This document shows, one piece after another, positions 34,079 to 42,906 of a DNA stretch of 64,000 bases. A model generated the notes under the pieces. That model did not search any database. It was not told the DNA's origin and saw nothing but the letters and a program-made list of their open reading frames with translations. Position numbers and translations under genes: made by a program. The DNA is from Acidovorax sp. FHTAMBA (lineage in GTDB: Bacteria > Pseudomonadota > Gammaproteobacteria > Burkholderiales > Burkholderiaceae_C), in assembly GCF_038958875.1 (NCBI RefSeq), contig NZ_CP152407.1, positions 2,239,501 through 2,303,500 on the forward strand, in the 5' to 3' direction. Numbering within the stretch: position 1 is the first letter of the stretch; each line of letters opens with the position of its first letter.

Positions 34079-36448
34079 ATGAAGTTTCGCTTTCCCATCA
34101 TCATCATCGATGAAGACTATCGTTCCGAGAACACGTCGGGCCTCGGTATCCGCGCGCTGGCGCAGGCCATCGAGTCCGAGGGGTTCGAGGTGGTTGGCGT
34201 CACCAGCTATGGAGACCTGTCGCAGTTTGCCCAGCAGCAAAGCCGGGCCAGCGCGTTCATCCTGTCGATTGATGATGAGGAGTTCTCCGGGGGCGACGGG
34301 CTCGATCCCATCGTTCTGAGCCTGCGCAATTTCATCGGCGAAGTGCGGCGCAAGAACACCGAGGTGCCCATCTATGTGCACGGCGAGACCAAGACCAGCC
34401 GCCATTTGCCCAACGACATCCTGCGCGAGTTGCACGGCTTCATCCACATGTTCGAGGACACGCCCGAGTTCGTGGCGCGCCACATCATCCGAGAGGCCAA
34501 GAGCTATCTTGAAAGCGTGCAGCCGCCGTTCTTCAAGGCACTGCTCGACTATGCGGAAGACGGCTCGTACAGCTGGCATTGCCCCGGCCACTCCGGCGGC
34601 GTGGCGTTTTTGAAGAGCCCCGTGGGCCAGATGTACCACCAGTTCTACGGGGAGAACATGCTGCGCGCCGATGTGTGCAATGCCGTGGAAGAGCTGGGCC
34701 AGCTGCTCGACCACAACGGCGCCATTGGCGAGAGCGAACGCAACGCAGCGCGCATCTTCAATGCTGACCACTGCTTCTTCGTGACCAACGGCACGAGCAC
34801 CTCGAACAAGATGGTGTGGCACCACACCGTGGCACCCGGCGACGTGGTGGTGGTGGACCGCAACTGCCACAAGTCCATCCTGCACAGCATCATCATGACC
34901 GGGGCCATCCCGGTGTTCATGAAGCCCACGCGCAACCACTTCGGCATCATCGGCCCCATCCCGCAAAGCGAGTTCGAGCCCAAGGCCATCGAGGCCAAGA
35001 TCAAGGCCAACCCGTTGCTCAAGGGAGTCGATGCGAAAAAGGTCAAACCGCGCGTGCTCACGCTCACACAGTCCACCTACGACGGCGTGCTCTACAACAC
35101 CGAAACCATCAAGAGCATGCTCGATGGCTACGTGGACAACCTGCACTTTGACGAGGCCTGGCTGCCACACGCGGCGTTCCATCCGTTCTACGGCAGTTAC
35201 CACGCCATGGGCAAGAAGCGTGCGCGCCCCAAGTATTCGGTGACATACGCCACGCAGTCCATCCACAAGCTGCTCGCGGGCATCAGCCAGGCCAGCCATG
35301 TGCTGGTGCAGGATTCGCAGACCACCAAGCTCGACAGGCACCTCTTCAACGAGGCCTATCTGATGCACACCAGCACGAGCCCGCAGTACAGCATCATCGC
35401 CAGCTGCGACGTGGCCGCCGCCATGATGGAGCCGCCCGGCGGCACTGCGCTGGTGGAAGAGAGCCTGCTCGAAGCACTGGACTTCCGCCGCGCCATGCGC
35501 CAGGTGGAGCACGACTTCGGCAAGAGCGACTGGTGGTTCAAGGTCTGGGGGCCTGAAAAGCTCGTGGACGAAGGCCTGGGCCGTGCCGAGGACTGGATCA
35601 TCCGCAGCGACGGCAAGGGCAAGAAGAATGGCAGCAAGTGGCACGGCTTTGGTCAGCTGGCCGACGGCTTCAACATGCTGGACCCGATCAAGTCCACCAT
35701 CGTCACGCCCGGCCTGAACCTGGACGGCAAGTTCGACAAGACCGGCATTCCCGCGTCCATCGTCACCAAGTACCTGGCCGAACACGGCGTGGTGGTGGAA
35801 AAGACCGGTCTGTACAGCTTCTTCATCATGTTCACCATCGGCATCACCAAGGGCCGGTGGAACACGCTGCTGACTGCGCTGCAGCAGTTCAAGGACGACT
35901 ACGAGAAGAACCAGCCCATGTGGCGCATCCTTCCGGAGTTCTGCCAGCAGCACAAGCGCTATGAGCGCATGGGTCTCAAGGACCTTTGCCAGCACGTGCA
36001 TGAGATGTACGCCAAGTACGACATTGCGCGCCTGACGACCGAGATGTACCTGTCGGACCTGACGCCCGCCATGAAGCCCTCGGACGCCTACGCGCACATC
36101 GCCCACCGCCAGACCGAGCGCGTGGAGATCGACGACCTGGAAGGCCGTATCACCGTGGGCCTGGTCACGCCCTACCCACCAGGCATTCCACTCTTGATCC
36201 CCGGCGAGGTGTTCAACAAGAAGATCGTGGACTACCTCAAGTTCGCGCGTGAGTTTGCCAAGCTGTGCCCCGGCTTCGAGACCGACATCCACGGCTTGGT
36301 GGAAGTGGAAGACGAAAACGGGCAGGTGCGCTACTACGCCGACTGCGTGGCCGACGGCAAACCCTCCCGCAAGAACCCCAAGCCCCTGGCCACGGCCGAG
36401 AACCTGGTGCAGGTAGGGGATGACGGACCTTACGGCCGCAACGTATAA
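34079..36448 (+). CDS. Orn/Lys/Arg decarboxylase (PLP, class I)
   Basis: A 789-residue, fold-type I PLP decarboxylase of the large biodegradative group. There is an N-terminal wing domain (1-130, response-regulator-like). The core has the PLP-stacking His region (FFVTNGTSTSNKMVWH), the Asp in LHFDEAW, and the Schiff-base Lys in SVTYATQSIHKLLAG. A C-terminal domain is present. Substrate choice between arginine, lysine and ornithine cannot be read from the sequence; the length favours the arginine/lysine type. The ATG at 34079 has GGAGG 8 bases upstream. Confidence 0.93.
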   Translation: MKFRFPIIIIDEDYRSENTSGLGIRALAQAIESEGFEVVGVTSYGDLSQFAQQQSRASAFILSIDDEEFSGGDGLDPIVLSLRNFIGEVRRKNTEVPIYVHGETKTSRHLPNDILRELHGFIHMFEDTPEFVARHIIREAKSYLESVQPPFFKALLDYAEDGSYSWHCPGHSGGVAFLKSPVGQMYHQFYGENMLRADVCNAVEELGQLLDHNGAIGESERNAARIFNADHCFFVTNGTSTSNKMVWHHTVAPGDVVVVDRNCHKSILHSIIMTGAIPVFMKPTRNHFGIIGPIPQSEFEPKAIEAKIKANPLLKGVDAKKVKPRVLTLTQSTYDGVLYNTETIKSMLDGYVDNLHFDEAWLPHAAFHPFYGSYHAMGKKRARPKYSVTYATQSIHKLLAGISQASHVLVQDSQTTKLDRHLFNEAYLMHTSTSPQYSIIASCDVAAAMMEPPGGTALVEESLLEALDFRRAMRQVEHDFGKSDWWFKVWGPEKLVDEGLGRAEDWIIRSDGKGKKNGSKWHGFGQLADGFNMLDPIKSTIVTPGLNLDGKFDKTGIPASIVTKYLAEHGVVVEKTGLYSFFIMFTIGITKGRWNTLLTALQQFKDDYEKNQPMWRILPEFCQQHKRYERMGLKDLCQHVHEMYAKYDIARLTTEMYLSDLTPAMKPSDAYAHIAHRQTERVEIDDLEGRITVGLVTPYPPGIPLLIPGEVFNKKIVDYLKFAREFAKLCPGFETDIHGLVEVEDENGQVRYYADCVADGKPSRKNPKPLATAENLVQVGDDGPYGRNV

Positions 36449-36484
36449 CTACCGTCTTGGTGCGGGTGTCTGCACCTGCACACC

Positions 36485-36523
36485 AAAAATCGCTCCCCGG
36501 CTTGACTGGCGGAGCGATTTTTT
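36485..36523 (+). terminator. Rho-independent terminator after the decarboxylase gene
   Basis: Inverted repeat AAATCGCTCC / GGAGCGATTT with a loop of about 14 bases, followed by TTTT, 37 bases beyond the stop codon. Confidence 0.85.
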
Positions 36524-36621
36524 CATGGGCTTGAATCCGCTGCAGTGGTGCTGCCGTATTGACTGTCAGCCGCGTGATTGTCATGCGGTGACTGTCTTCA
36601 CACCACCCTCAGGAGATCTTC

Positions 36622-37182
36622 ATGACCCTTCGATTCAACGCCCGCCTTGCCACCATCGCTCTTGCAGCTGCCCTGGGGGCTGCCGCAATGCCTGCCATGG
36701 CCCAGGTCATGGTGGGCGGTGCGCCCATGCTGGCCAGCAAGGACATCATCGACAACGCTGTGAACTCCAAAGACCACACCACCCTGGTGGCGGCGGTCAA
36801 GGCGGCCGGCCTGGTCGAGACGCTCAAGGGCGCAGGCCCGTTCACCGTTTTTGCGCCCACCAATGCCGCATTTGCCGCATTGCCTGCAGGCACGGTAGAC
36901 ACGCTGCTCAAGCCCGAGAGCAAGCCCACGCTGACCAAGGTGCTCACCTACCACGTGGTGGCAGGCAAGTATGACGCCTCTGCGCTGTCCAAGATGATTG
37001 CCGACGGCAAAGGCATGGCCAGCATCAAGACCGTCGCGGGCGGAACGCTCACGGCCGAGGCCAACGGCAACGCCATCATGGTGACGGATGAAAAGGGTGG
37101 TACAGCCACGGTGACGATTGCCGATGTGTACCAGTCCAACGGCGTGATCCACGTGGTGGACAAGGTCCTGTTGCCCAACTGA
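36622..37182 (+). CDS. Secreted fasciclin-domain protein
   Basis: A 186-residue protein with a clean Sec signal peptide (residues 1-28, cleavage after AMAQ or AMA). One fasciclin (FAS1) domain follows: the H1 box (GPFTVFAPTNAAFAALP), the central LTYHVVAGKYD and the H2 box (NGVIHVVDKVLLP). Bacterial single-FAS1 proteins are periplasmic or surface proteins with adhesion-like roles that are poorly defined. A GGAG lies 7 bases upstream of the ATG. Confidence 0.9.
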   Translation: MTLRFNARLATIALAAALGAAAMPAMAQVMVGGAPMLASKDIIDNAVNSKDHTTLVAAVKAAGLVETLKGAGPFTVFAPTNAAFAALPAGTVDTLLKPESKPTLTKVLTYHVVAGKYDASALSKMIADGKGMASIKTVAGGTLTAEANGNAIMVTDEKGGTATVTIADVYQSNGVIHVVDKVLLPN

Positions 37183-37259
37183 TGAGCGGTGCAGCCTGCC
37201 TGCCGCAAAGCCGCCGGGCCACCGCGTTCGGCGTCGGGCAGGCGCCAGCGCTGCAGCCG

Positions 37260-38192
37260 TCACCGGGCAGGCGGAATGTCCTCGCGCACCCGCACAAAAC
37301 TCGCAAAGCGCGGCAGGCCGCCGTCGTGCGTGCCGCGAAAGCGGTAGGTCACCCAGCTGCCCACGGGCGGTGGGTCCACCCGCTGCGCATCGCTGAAACC
37401 CGCGCCCAGCCTGAATTGCTGGCCCGAAGGCATCTCCACCAGCAGGGCGCCCATGCGCCCCGCGTGCCTGCCTTTGCCGGGCAGGTGCGCCACCACGCGG
37501 GCCTCGGTGTCTTGGTGGGTCTTGACCTTGATGAGGTCGTCGCTGCGGCCGGACCGGTAGAGCGATGTGCCACGGTGCAGCATCAGCCCCTCGCCACCTG
37601 CGCGCACCGTCTTGTGCAGCAGGGCCTGCAGGGCTGCGTCGTTGGCAATGCGCTGTTGGGGCACGGCCTGCACCCAGGGCTGGCCAATTCGCCGCACCAG
37701 CGCCTGCAGCGCGGGCAGTCGTTCGTCAAACACGCCGCCGTGCTGCGGCAAGTCAAACACCATGAACCGGATGCCACGCCACGCTGCGTCATCGGGTTGC
37801 TGCTGGCGCGTGGTGGACTGCGCAGCGCTGAAGCGGCCGCGCCCGGCCCACAGTTCGCCATCCATGGGCGTGGTGGGCCAACCCGCGGTAAACCAGGCCG
37901 GGGCCTGCACGGTTTCGCCGCCACGGGTGCGCAAGGTGTGGCCGTCCCAGTACCCGCGTACACCGTCGTACTTTTCGCTCACCCAGTAGTCCGCCAGCGG
38001 CATGCCGGGCCGGTACACGTTGGCCAGCAACAGGGCGGGCGCGTCTGCGGCGTGCACCCAGGCCGATGCGGGCAACAGGGCGGCGAGGGGCAGGGCCCTT
38101 GCCAGAACACTGAGAAAGCGTCGGCGGGCTGGAGATGAAATGCTATTAAATAAATAGCTGTCAGCGCTTGATGGGTAAGCGCTGGAGGCCAT
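37260..38192 (-). CDS. Exported ATP-dependent DNA ligase (LigE-like)
   Basis: A 310-residue minimal ATP ligase: nucleotidyltransferase plus OB domain only. Motif I is SEKYDGVRG with the adenylated Lys74. Motif III is RFMVFDLP, motif IV is GGEGLMLHRG and motif V is DLIKVKTH. The N-terminus carries an export signal, RRRFLSVLARALPLAALLPASAWVHA, that resembles a twin-arginine motif. Periplasmic LigE enzymes of Neisseria and Haemophilus have been linked to handling of extracellular or incoming DNA. The only available ATG lies in an interspersed repeat that encodes residues 1-19. Confidence 0.85.
   Translation of the reverse strand: MASSAYPSSADSYLFNSISSPARRRFLSVLARALPLAALLPASAWVHAADAPALLLANVYRPGMPLADYWVSEKYDGVRGYWDGHTLRTRGGETVQAPAWFTAGWPTTPMDGELWAGRGRFSAAQSTTRQQQPDDAAWRGIRFMVFDLPQHGGVFDERLPALQALVRRIGQPWVQAVPQQRIANDAALQALLHKTVRAGGEGLMLHRGTSLYRSGRSDDLIKVKTHQDTEARVVAHLPGKGRHAGRMGALLVEMPSGQQFRLGAGFSDAQRVDPPPVGSWVTYRFRGTHDGGLPRFASFVRVREDIPPAR
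38141..38190. repeat. Interspersed two-hairpin repeat, family B, copy 1
   Basis: It contains GCTAT-TAAATA-AATAGC and CAGCGCTT-GATGGGT-AAGCGCTG, two adjacent short hairpins. Related copies lie at 45627, 48345 and 55011. This copy overlaps the 5' end of the exported ligase gene. Confidence 0.8.
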
Positions 38193-38212
38193 TTTGCTTG
38201 AACTAAAGGGCG

Positions 38213-39013
38213 TCAGACCTGGTCGGCCGAGAGGCCGGCCGTCTGGCTGAAGCCGCCATCCACATAGGTGATTTCAGCCGTCATGCCGCTGGCCAGGTCG
38301 GACAGCAGGAAGGCCGCCACATTGCCCACGTCTTCAATGGTCACGTTGCGGCGCAGGGGCGATGCGTCGGCCACGCGGCTGAGCAGCTTGCCAAAGTCCT
38401 TGATGCCGCTGGCGGCCAGGGTCTTGATGGGGCCGGCGCTGATGCCGTTGGCGCGGATGCTGCGGCCGTCTTCGGTGCGGCCCACGGCTTCGGCCAGGTA
38501 GCGCACGCTGGCTTCCAGGCTGGCCTTGGCCAGTCCCATGGTGTTGTAGTTGGGGATGGAGCGCAGCGCGCCCAGGTAAGACAGGGTCAGCAACGACGAC
38601 TTGTCGTTCAAGTAAGGCAGGGCCGCCTTGGCCATGGCCGGAAAGCTGTAGGCGCTGATGTCGTGCGCAATGCGGAAGTTTTCGCGCGACAGGCCGTCAA
38701 GGAAGTTGCCGGCAATCGCCTCGCGCGGGGCAAAGCCGATGCTGTGCACAAAGCCGTCAAACCGGGGCCAGGTGGCGGACAGCTCGGCAAACATGCGCTC
38801 GATCTGCTCGTCGCTCGCCACATCGCAGTCAAAGATCAGCTTGGAGTTGAACTCGGCGGCAAAGTCGGTGATGCGGTCCTTGAAGCGGTCGCCCACGTAG
38901 CTGAAAGCCAGCTCGGCACCCTGGTCGTGGCAGGCCTTGGCGATGCCGTAGGCGATGGAACGGTTGGACAGAACGCCCGTGATGAGCAGCTTTTTGCCGG
39001 TCAGAAAACCCAT
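38213..39013 (-). CDS. fabI: FabI, enoyl-ACP reductase (NADH)
   Basis: A 266-residue short-chain dehydrogenase of the FabI type, last step of fatty-acid elongation. The N-terminal GFLTGKKLLITGVLSNRSIAYG and the catalytic Tyr/Lys arrangement (SYLGALRSIPNYNTMGLAKASLE) identify it. The C-terminal VDGGFS is typical. I start at 39013; the in-frame extension to 39130 lacks conservation and overlaps the divergent yejA gene. Confidence 0.95.
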   Translation of the reverse strand: MGFLTGKKLLITGVLSNRSIAYGIAKACHDQGAELAFSYVGDRFKDRITDFAAEFNSKLIFDCDVASDEQIERMFAELSATWPRFDGFVHSIGFAPREAIAGNFLDGLSRENFRIAHDISAYSFPAMAKAALPYLNDKSSLLTLSYLGALRSIPNYNTMGLAKASLEASVRYLAEAVGRTEDGRSIRANGISAGPIKTLAASGIKDFGKLLSRVADASPLRRNVTIEDVGNVAAFLLSDLASGMTAEITYVDGGFSQTAGLSADQV

Positions 39014-39128
39014 TGTTGTTCTCCTGTGGAATGCGGGGGATATGGCGTTGGCCGAAGCACCGCAGCCGCTTGCGGGGAAATCCCTTAGCCCCTGCGGTGG
39101 TGCCTTTGGCGTAGTGCAGAATTGTCGC

Positions 39129-40928
39129 ATGCGGTTTTGGCTGACTTTTTTGCTGATGGGATGTGCGGCGCCGGCCTGGGCCGCCCACGCGTATGCCCTG
39201 TGGGGCGAGCCGCGCTACCCCGCCGGGTTTGCGCATTTCGAATACGTGAACCCCAACGCGCCCAAGGGCGGCGAGCTGCGGCTGGTGAGCAACCTGCGCG
39301 TTTCCACCTTCGACAAGTACAACCCGTTCACCATCAAGGGCAACGCACCGGCGTACCTGTCGTCGTTGATGTTCGATTCGCTGCTGGTGGGCTCCATGGA
39401 CGAAACGGCCACCGGCTACGGCCTGCTGGCCGAAGATGTGGAGGTGGCTGCCGATGGCCTGTCCGCCACGTTCCGCCTGCGGCCCGAGGCTCGGTTTCAC
39501 AACGGCAAGCCCGTGCTGGCGCAGGACGTGAAGCACAGCTACGACACGCTGGTGGGGCCCTTCACCTCGCCCGCCTACAAGACATTGCTGATCGAGGTGG
39601 CAGGTGTCGATGTGATCAACGACCGCACCGTGCGCTACCGCTTCAAGCTGCCCAACCGCGAGCTGCCGCTGACCGTGGGCGGCCTGCCGGTTTTCAGCCG
39701 CGACTGGGGCGTCGAGAATGGAAAGGCCAAACCCTTCGACCAGGTGGTGATGGACATTCCCATCGGCAGCGGCCCCTATCGTGTTGGCCCGGTGCGTTTT
39801 GGCAAGGACATCACCTATGTGCGCGACCCGCAATACTGGGCACGTGACCTGAACGTGCGCAAGGGCACCGCCAATTTCGACTCCATCCTCGTCAAGATCT
39901 ACAAGGACAACACCGCGCGGCTGGAGGCCCTCAAGGCGGGCGAGTTCGACCTGATGCGTTTCTTCAGCGCGGGCGACTGGGCACGCCGTGTGACGGGCAA
40001 GAAGTTCGATACCGGCGAGCTCGTGAAGGGCGAGTTTGCGCACAAGCTGCCCTCGGGCTTTCAGAGCTATGTGCTCAACACCCGCCGGCCGCTGTTGCAG
40101 GACACCCGCGTGCGTGAGGCCCTGGGCCTGGCTATGGACTACGAGTGGATGAACCGCCAGATGTTTTACGGCGCCTACCAGCGGGTGAACGGCCTTTTTG
40201 GCAACACCGCGTGCGAGACCAGGGGCTCCCCATCGCCCGAAGAACTGGCCTTGATGGAGCCTTGGCGCAAGCACATTCCGGCTGCCGCCTTCGGCCCCAT
40301 GACGGTGCCGCCGCGTACCGATGGTGACTCCTCATTGCGCGCCAACCTGCGACGCGCGCAGGCGCTGCTGAAAGAGGCAGGCTGGGAGGTGCAGGGTGGC
40401 GCGCTGCGCAACGCCCAGGGGCAGGCCATGGTGCTCGAATACATGGACAGCAACGAAGGCGGCGTGCGTGTGGTCACGCCCTGGATGCGCAGCCTTCAAA
40501 AGCTGGGCATCAGCTTGCGCTTCCGTGCGGTGGACTTCGCGCTGTACCAGCAGCGCCTGCAAAAGTTCGACTTCGACATCACCTCCATGGCCTTCCAGGG
40601 CACGCACAACCCTGGCCAGGAGTTCGCCGACCTGTTTGGCAGCCAGGCGGCAGACACCGAGGATTCGGGCAACTTCGCTGGCGTGAAGAACCCTGCCGTG
40701 GACGCGCTGATCATGGCCATGACCTCCGCCAAGACCGAGGCGCAACTGCTGCCCGCCTGCCACGCGCTGGAGCGCGTCATCGCGCACAGCCACTACCTGA
40801 TTCCGCAGTGGACGGCGGGCACGCACCGCATGGCGTACAACGCCTGGCGCCTGTCCCGGCCCGCCACGGTGCCGCCGTACTCCAGCGGCGAGGGCTGGGT
40901 CATCGATACCTGGTGGTCGAAGCAATGA
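39129..40928 (+). CDS. yejA: YejA-like periplasmic oligopeptide-binding protein
   Basis: A 599-residue solute-binding protein of family 5. A Sec signal peptide covers residues 1-19 (FLLMGCAAPAWA). The mature start AHAYALWGEPRYPAGFAHFEYVN and the segment DEWG-like binding core (NPYNPFTIKG-type region) match YejA of the YejABEF peptide/microcin C importer. It is first of the four transporter genes. A GC-rich repeat separates it from yejB. Confidence 0.88.
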   Translation: MRFWLTFLLMGCAAPAWAAHAYALWGEPRYPAGFAHFEYVNPNAPKGGELRLVSNLRVSTFDKYNPFTIKGNAPAYLSSLMFDSLLVGSMDETATGYGLLAEDVEVAADGLSATFRLRPEARFHNGKPVLAQDVKHSYDTLVGPFTSPAYKTLLIEVAGVDVINDRTVRYRFKLPNRELPLTVGGLPVFSRDWGVENGKAKPFDQVVMDIPIGSGPYRVGPVRFGKDITYVRDPQYWARDLNVRKGTANFDSILVKIYKDNTARLEALKAGEFDLMRFFSAGDWARRVTGKKFDTGELVKGEFAHKLPSGFQSYVLNTRRPLLQDTRVREALGLAMDYEWMNRQMFYGAYQRVNGLFGNTACETRGSPSPEELALMEPWRKHIPAAAFGPMTVPPRTDGDSSLRANLRRAQALLKEAGWEVQGGALRNAQGQAMVLEYMDSNEGGVRVVTPWMRSLQKLGISLRFRAVDFALYQQRLQKFDFDITSMAFQGTHNPGQEFADLFGSQAADTEDSGNFAGVKNPAVDALIMAMTSAKTEAQLLPACHALERVIAHSHYLIPQWTAGTHRMAYNAWRLSRPATVPPYSSGEGWVIDTWWSKQ

Positions 40929-40929
40929 A

Positions 40930-41008
40930 GCCCCCACGCTCCACCGTTGCACGGGTCGCTGCCCCCCCAGGGGGCTGGCCTTGTCTGGGGCGGCCCGGCG
41001 AGGCGGCC
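40930..41008. repeat. Interspersed GC-rich repeat, family A, copy 4
   Basis: Read on the minus strand it has GGGCCGCCCC, then CCAGCCCCCTGGGGGGGCAGCG, then GGTGGAGCGTGGGGGC, the same order as in the hoxB copy. It occupies most of the 110-base yejA-yejB gap. Confidence 0.8.
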
Positions 41009-41038
41009 GCTCGCCCTGCAACAAGTTCTTGACAAGCC

Positions 41039-42070
41039 ATGTTCGCCTACATCCTCAAACGCGTGCTGCTCATGCTGCCCACCCTGCTGGGCGTGCTGCT
41101 GCTGACCTTCGTGGTGATCCAGTTCGTGCCCGGCGGCCCGGTGGAGCAGTACATGGCCGAGGCCAAGGCCGGCGCGGGCGGGGGGGGCGCGGAGGGCGGC
41201 GGGCTCAGCTACCGGGGCGCGCAGGGGGTGGACCCGCAGCGGCTGGAGCAGATCAAGGCGCTTTACGGCTTCGACAAACCCGCGCACGAGCGCTTCCTGC
41301 AGATGCTGGGGCAGTTTGCGCGCTTTGACCTGGGCAAGAGCTTCTTCCAGAACAAGGATGTGTGGCAGCTGGTGAAAGAGAAGCTCCCCGTTTCCATCAG
41401 CCTTGGGATGTGGACGTTTTTCATCAGCTATCTCGTGGCCGTGCCGCTGGGCGTGGCCAAGGCGGTGCGGGCGGGGTCGCGGTTTGACCTCGTCACCACG
41501 CTCATCATCCTGGTGGGCTACGCGATCCCGGGGTTTGTGCTGGGCGTGGCGCTGCTGGTGATTTTTGGCGGGCAACTGCAGTGGTTCCCGCTGCGGGGGC
41601 TCACCTCGGCCAACTGGGACGAGCTCAGCTGGGGCGCGCGCATTGTGGACTACCTCTGGCACATCACGCTGCCCGTCACGGCCATGGTGCTGGGCAGCTT
41701 TGCGGTGACGGCCATGCTCACCAAGAACGCTTTCCTGGAAGAGATCCGCAAGCAATACGTGCTCACGGCGCGCGCCAAGGGCCTATCGGAGCGCCAGGTG
41801 CTCTGGAAGCATGTGTTCCGCAACGCGCTGATTCCCATCATCACCGGCTTTCCGGCGGCGTTCATCGGCGCGTTCTTTGCGGGCTCGCTGCTGATCGAGA
41901 CGCTGTTCTCGCTCGACGGCCTGGGCCTGCTGAGCTACGAGAGCGTCATCCGGCGCGACTACCCCGTGGTGCTGGGCACGCTGTATCTGTTCACGCTGAT
42001 CGGGCTGGTGACCAAGCTCGTCAGCGACCTGTGCTACGTGTGGGTGGACCCGCGCGTGAAGTTTGATTGA
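41039..42070 (+). CDS. yejB: YejB-like ABC transporter permease
   Basis: A 343-residue DppB-type permease. The first membrane helix is at residues 9-30 (VLLMLPTLLGVLLLTFVVIQFVPGG), and there are five further helices. The EAA-loop coupling motif is in KQYVLTARAKGLSERQVLWKH. A Gly-rich insert (GAGGGGAEGGG) lies in the first periplasmic loop. In the usual operon yejE would follow at once; here two toxin-antitoxin genes intervene. Confidence 0.92.
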   Translation: MFAYILKRVLLMLPTLLGVLLLTFVVIQFVPGGPVEQYMAEAKAGAGGGGAEGGGLSYRGAQGVDPQRLEQIKALYGFDKPAHERFLQMLGQFARFDLGKSFFQNKDVWQLVKEKLPVSISLGMWTFFISYLVAVPLGVAKAVRAGSRFDLVTTLIILVGYAIPGFVLGVALLVIFGGQLQWFPLRGLTSANWDELSWGARIVDYLWHITLPVTAMVLGSFAVTAMLTKNAFLEEIRKQYVLTARAKGLSERQVLWKHVFRNALIPIITGFPAAFIGAFFAGSLLIETLFSLDGLGLLSYESVIRRDYPVVLGTLYLFTLIGLVTKLVSDLCYVWVDPRVKFD

Positions 42071-42079
42071 AGGATACGC

Positions 42080-42490
42080 ATGCGTGTGACCTCCGAAGTA
42101 ATCGAGCGCACCGTGCGCATGCTGCAGGCGCGACTGCCGGGCCTGCTGGCGGTGTACGGCTTTGGCAGCCGCGTGCAAGGCACGGCGGGGCCGGACAGCG
42201 ACCTGGACCTGGCCGTGCTGGTGGCTGGCTACGCTGATGTGCTGCTGTTGTGGCAGCTATCCAGTGAACTGGCCGACATCGCGGGCTGCGCCGTGGATCT
42301 GCTGGACTTGCGTGCTGCATCCACGGTGATGCAGTACCAGGTCGTCACCCAGGGTGAGCGTTGGTGGACACGGGATGCACAGGCCGCGATGTTCGAGAGC
42401 GCCATCCTGAGCGAGAAAACCGCCCTGGACACGGCGCGCGCTGGCCTGCTGGCCGATATTCGAGAGCGAGGGACTGTGTATGGTGGATGA
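42080..42490 (+). CDS. mntA: MntA-type minimal nucleotidyltransferase antitoxin
   Basis: A 136-residue MNT-fold protein. The active-site signature GSx10DxD is exact: Gly29-Ser30, Asp41 and Asp43 (FGSRVQG, then SDLDLAV). In the characterised HepT/MntA pairs the antitoxin AMPylates the HEPN toxin on a Tyr. It starts 9 bases after the yejB stop with AAGGA upstream and overlaps the toxin gene by 11 bases. Confidence 0.88.
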   Translation: MRVTSEVIERTVRMLQARLPGLLAVYGFGSRVQGTAGPDSDLDLAVLVAGYADVLLLWQLSSELADIAGCAVDLLDLRAASTVMQYQVVTQGERWWTRDAQAAMFESAILSEKTALDTARAGLLADIRERGTVYGG

Positions 42491-42896
42491 CGTGCTGCTG
42501 AACAAGGCCGCCACAATAGAGCGCTGCGTATTGCGTGCGCGCGAGGAATATTTCAGCGATCCGACCACTTTCGCCACCAATTTCAGCCGCCAGGATGCCG
42601 CCATCCTGAACATCCAGCGCGCCTGCGAGGCCGCGCTGGACATGGGCCAGCACCTGATTCGGCGCGACCGGCTGGGTGTTCCACAAAGTGCGCGCGACGT
42701 TTTTGCCCTGCTGGCCCAGGCTGGCCGGATTGAACCACCCCTGGCCGAAGGCTTGCAGCGCATGGTGGGGTTTCGCAACATCGCCGTGCATGACTACCAG
42801 AGCCTACAGCTTCCCATTACCATCGCCATCATCGAGAAGCACCTGGATGAGTTTTTGCAGTACAGCAAAGCCCTCCTGCTGCGTGATGCCAGATAA
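42480..42896 (+). CDS. hepT: HepT-type HEPN ribonuclease toxin
   Basis: A 138-residue all-helical HEPN (DUF86) protein. The catalytic RNase motif Rx4HxY is complete: Arg99, His104 and Tyr106 (FRNIAVHDYQ), where Tyr106 is the residue AMPylated by MntA. It is a complete module and is not degraded. Its 3' end nearly touches the yejE start. Confidence 0.9.
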   Translation: MVDDVLLNKAATIERCVLRAREEYFSDPTTFATNFSRQDAAILNIQRACEAALDMGQHLIRRDRLGVPQSARDVFALLAQAGRIEPPLAEGLQRMVGFRNIAVHDYQSLQLPITIAIIEKHLDEFLQYSKALLLRDAR

Positions 42897-42906
42897 GCAG
42901 CAGGCC

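Noticed and set aside
34031..36292. 753-codon minus-strand frame opposite the decarboxylase
   Set aside because: Mirror of a strongly conserved PLP enzyme; His/Val/Gly-rich and without domains.
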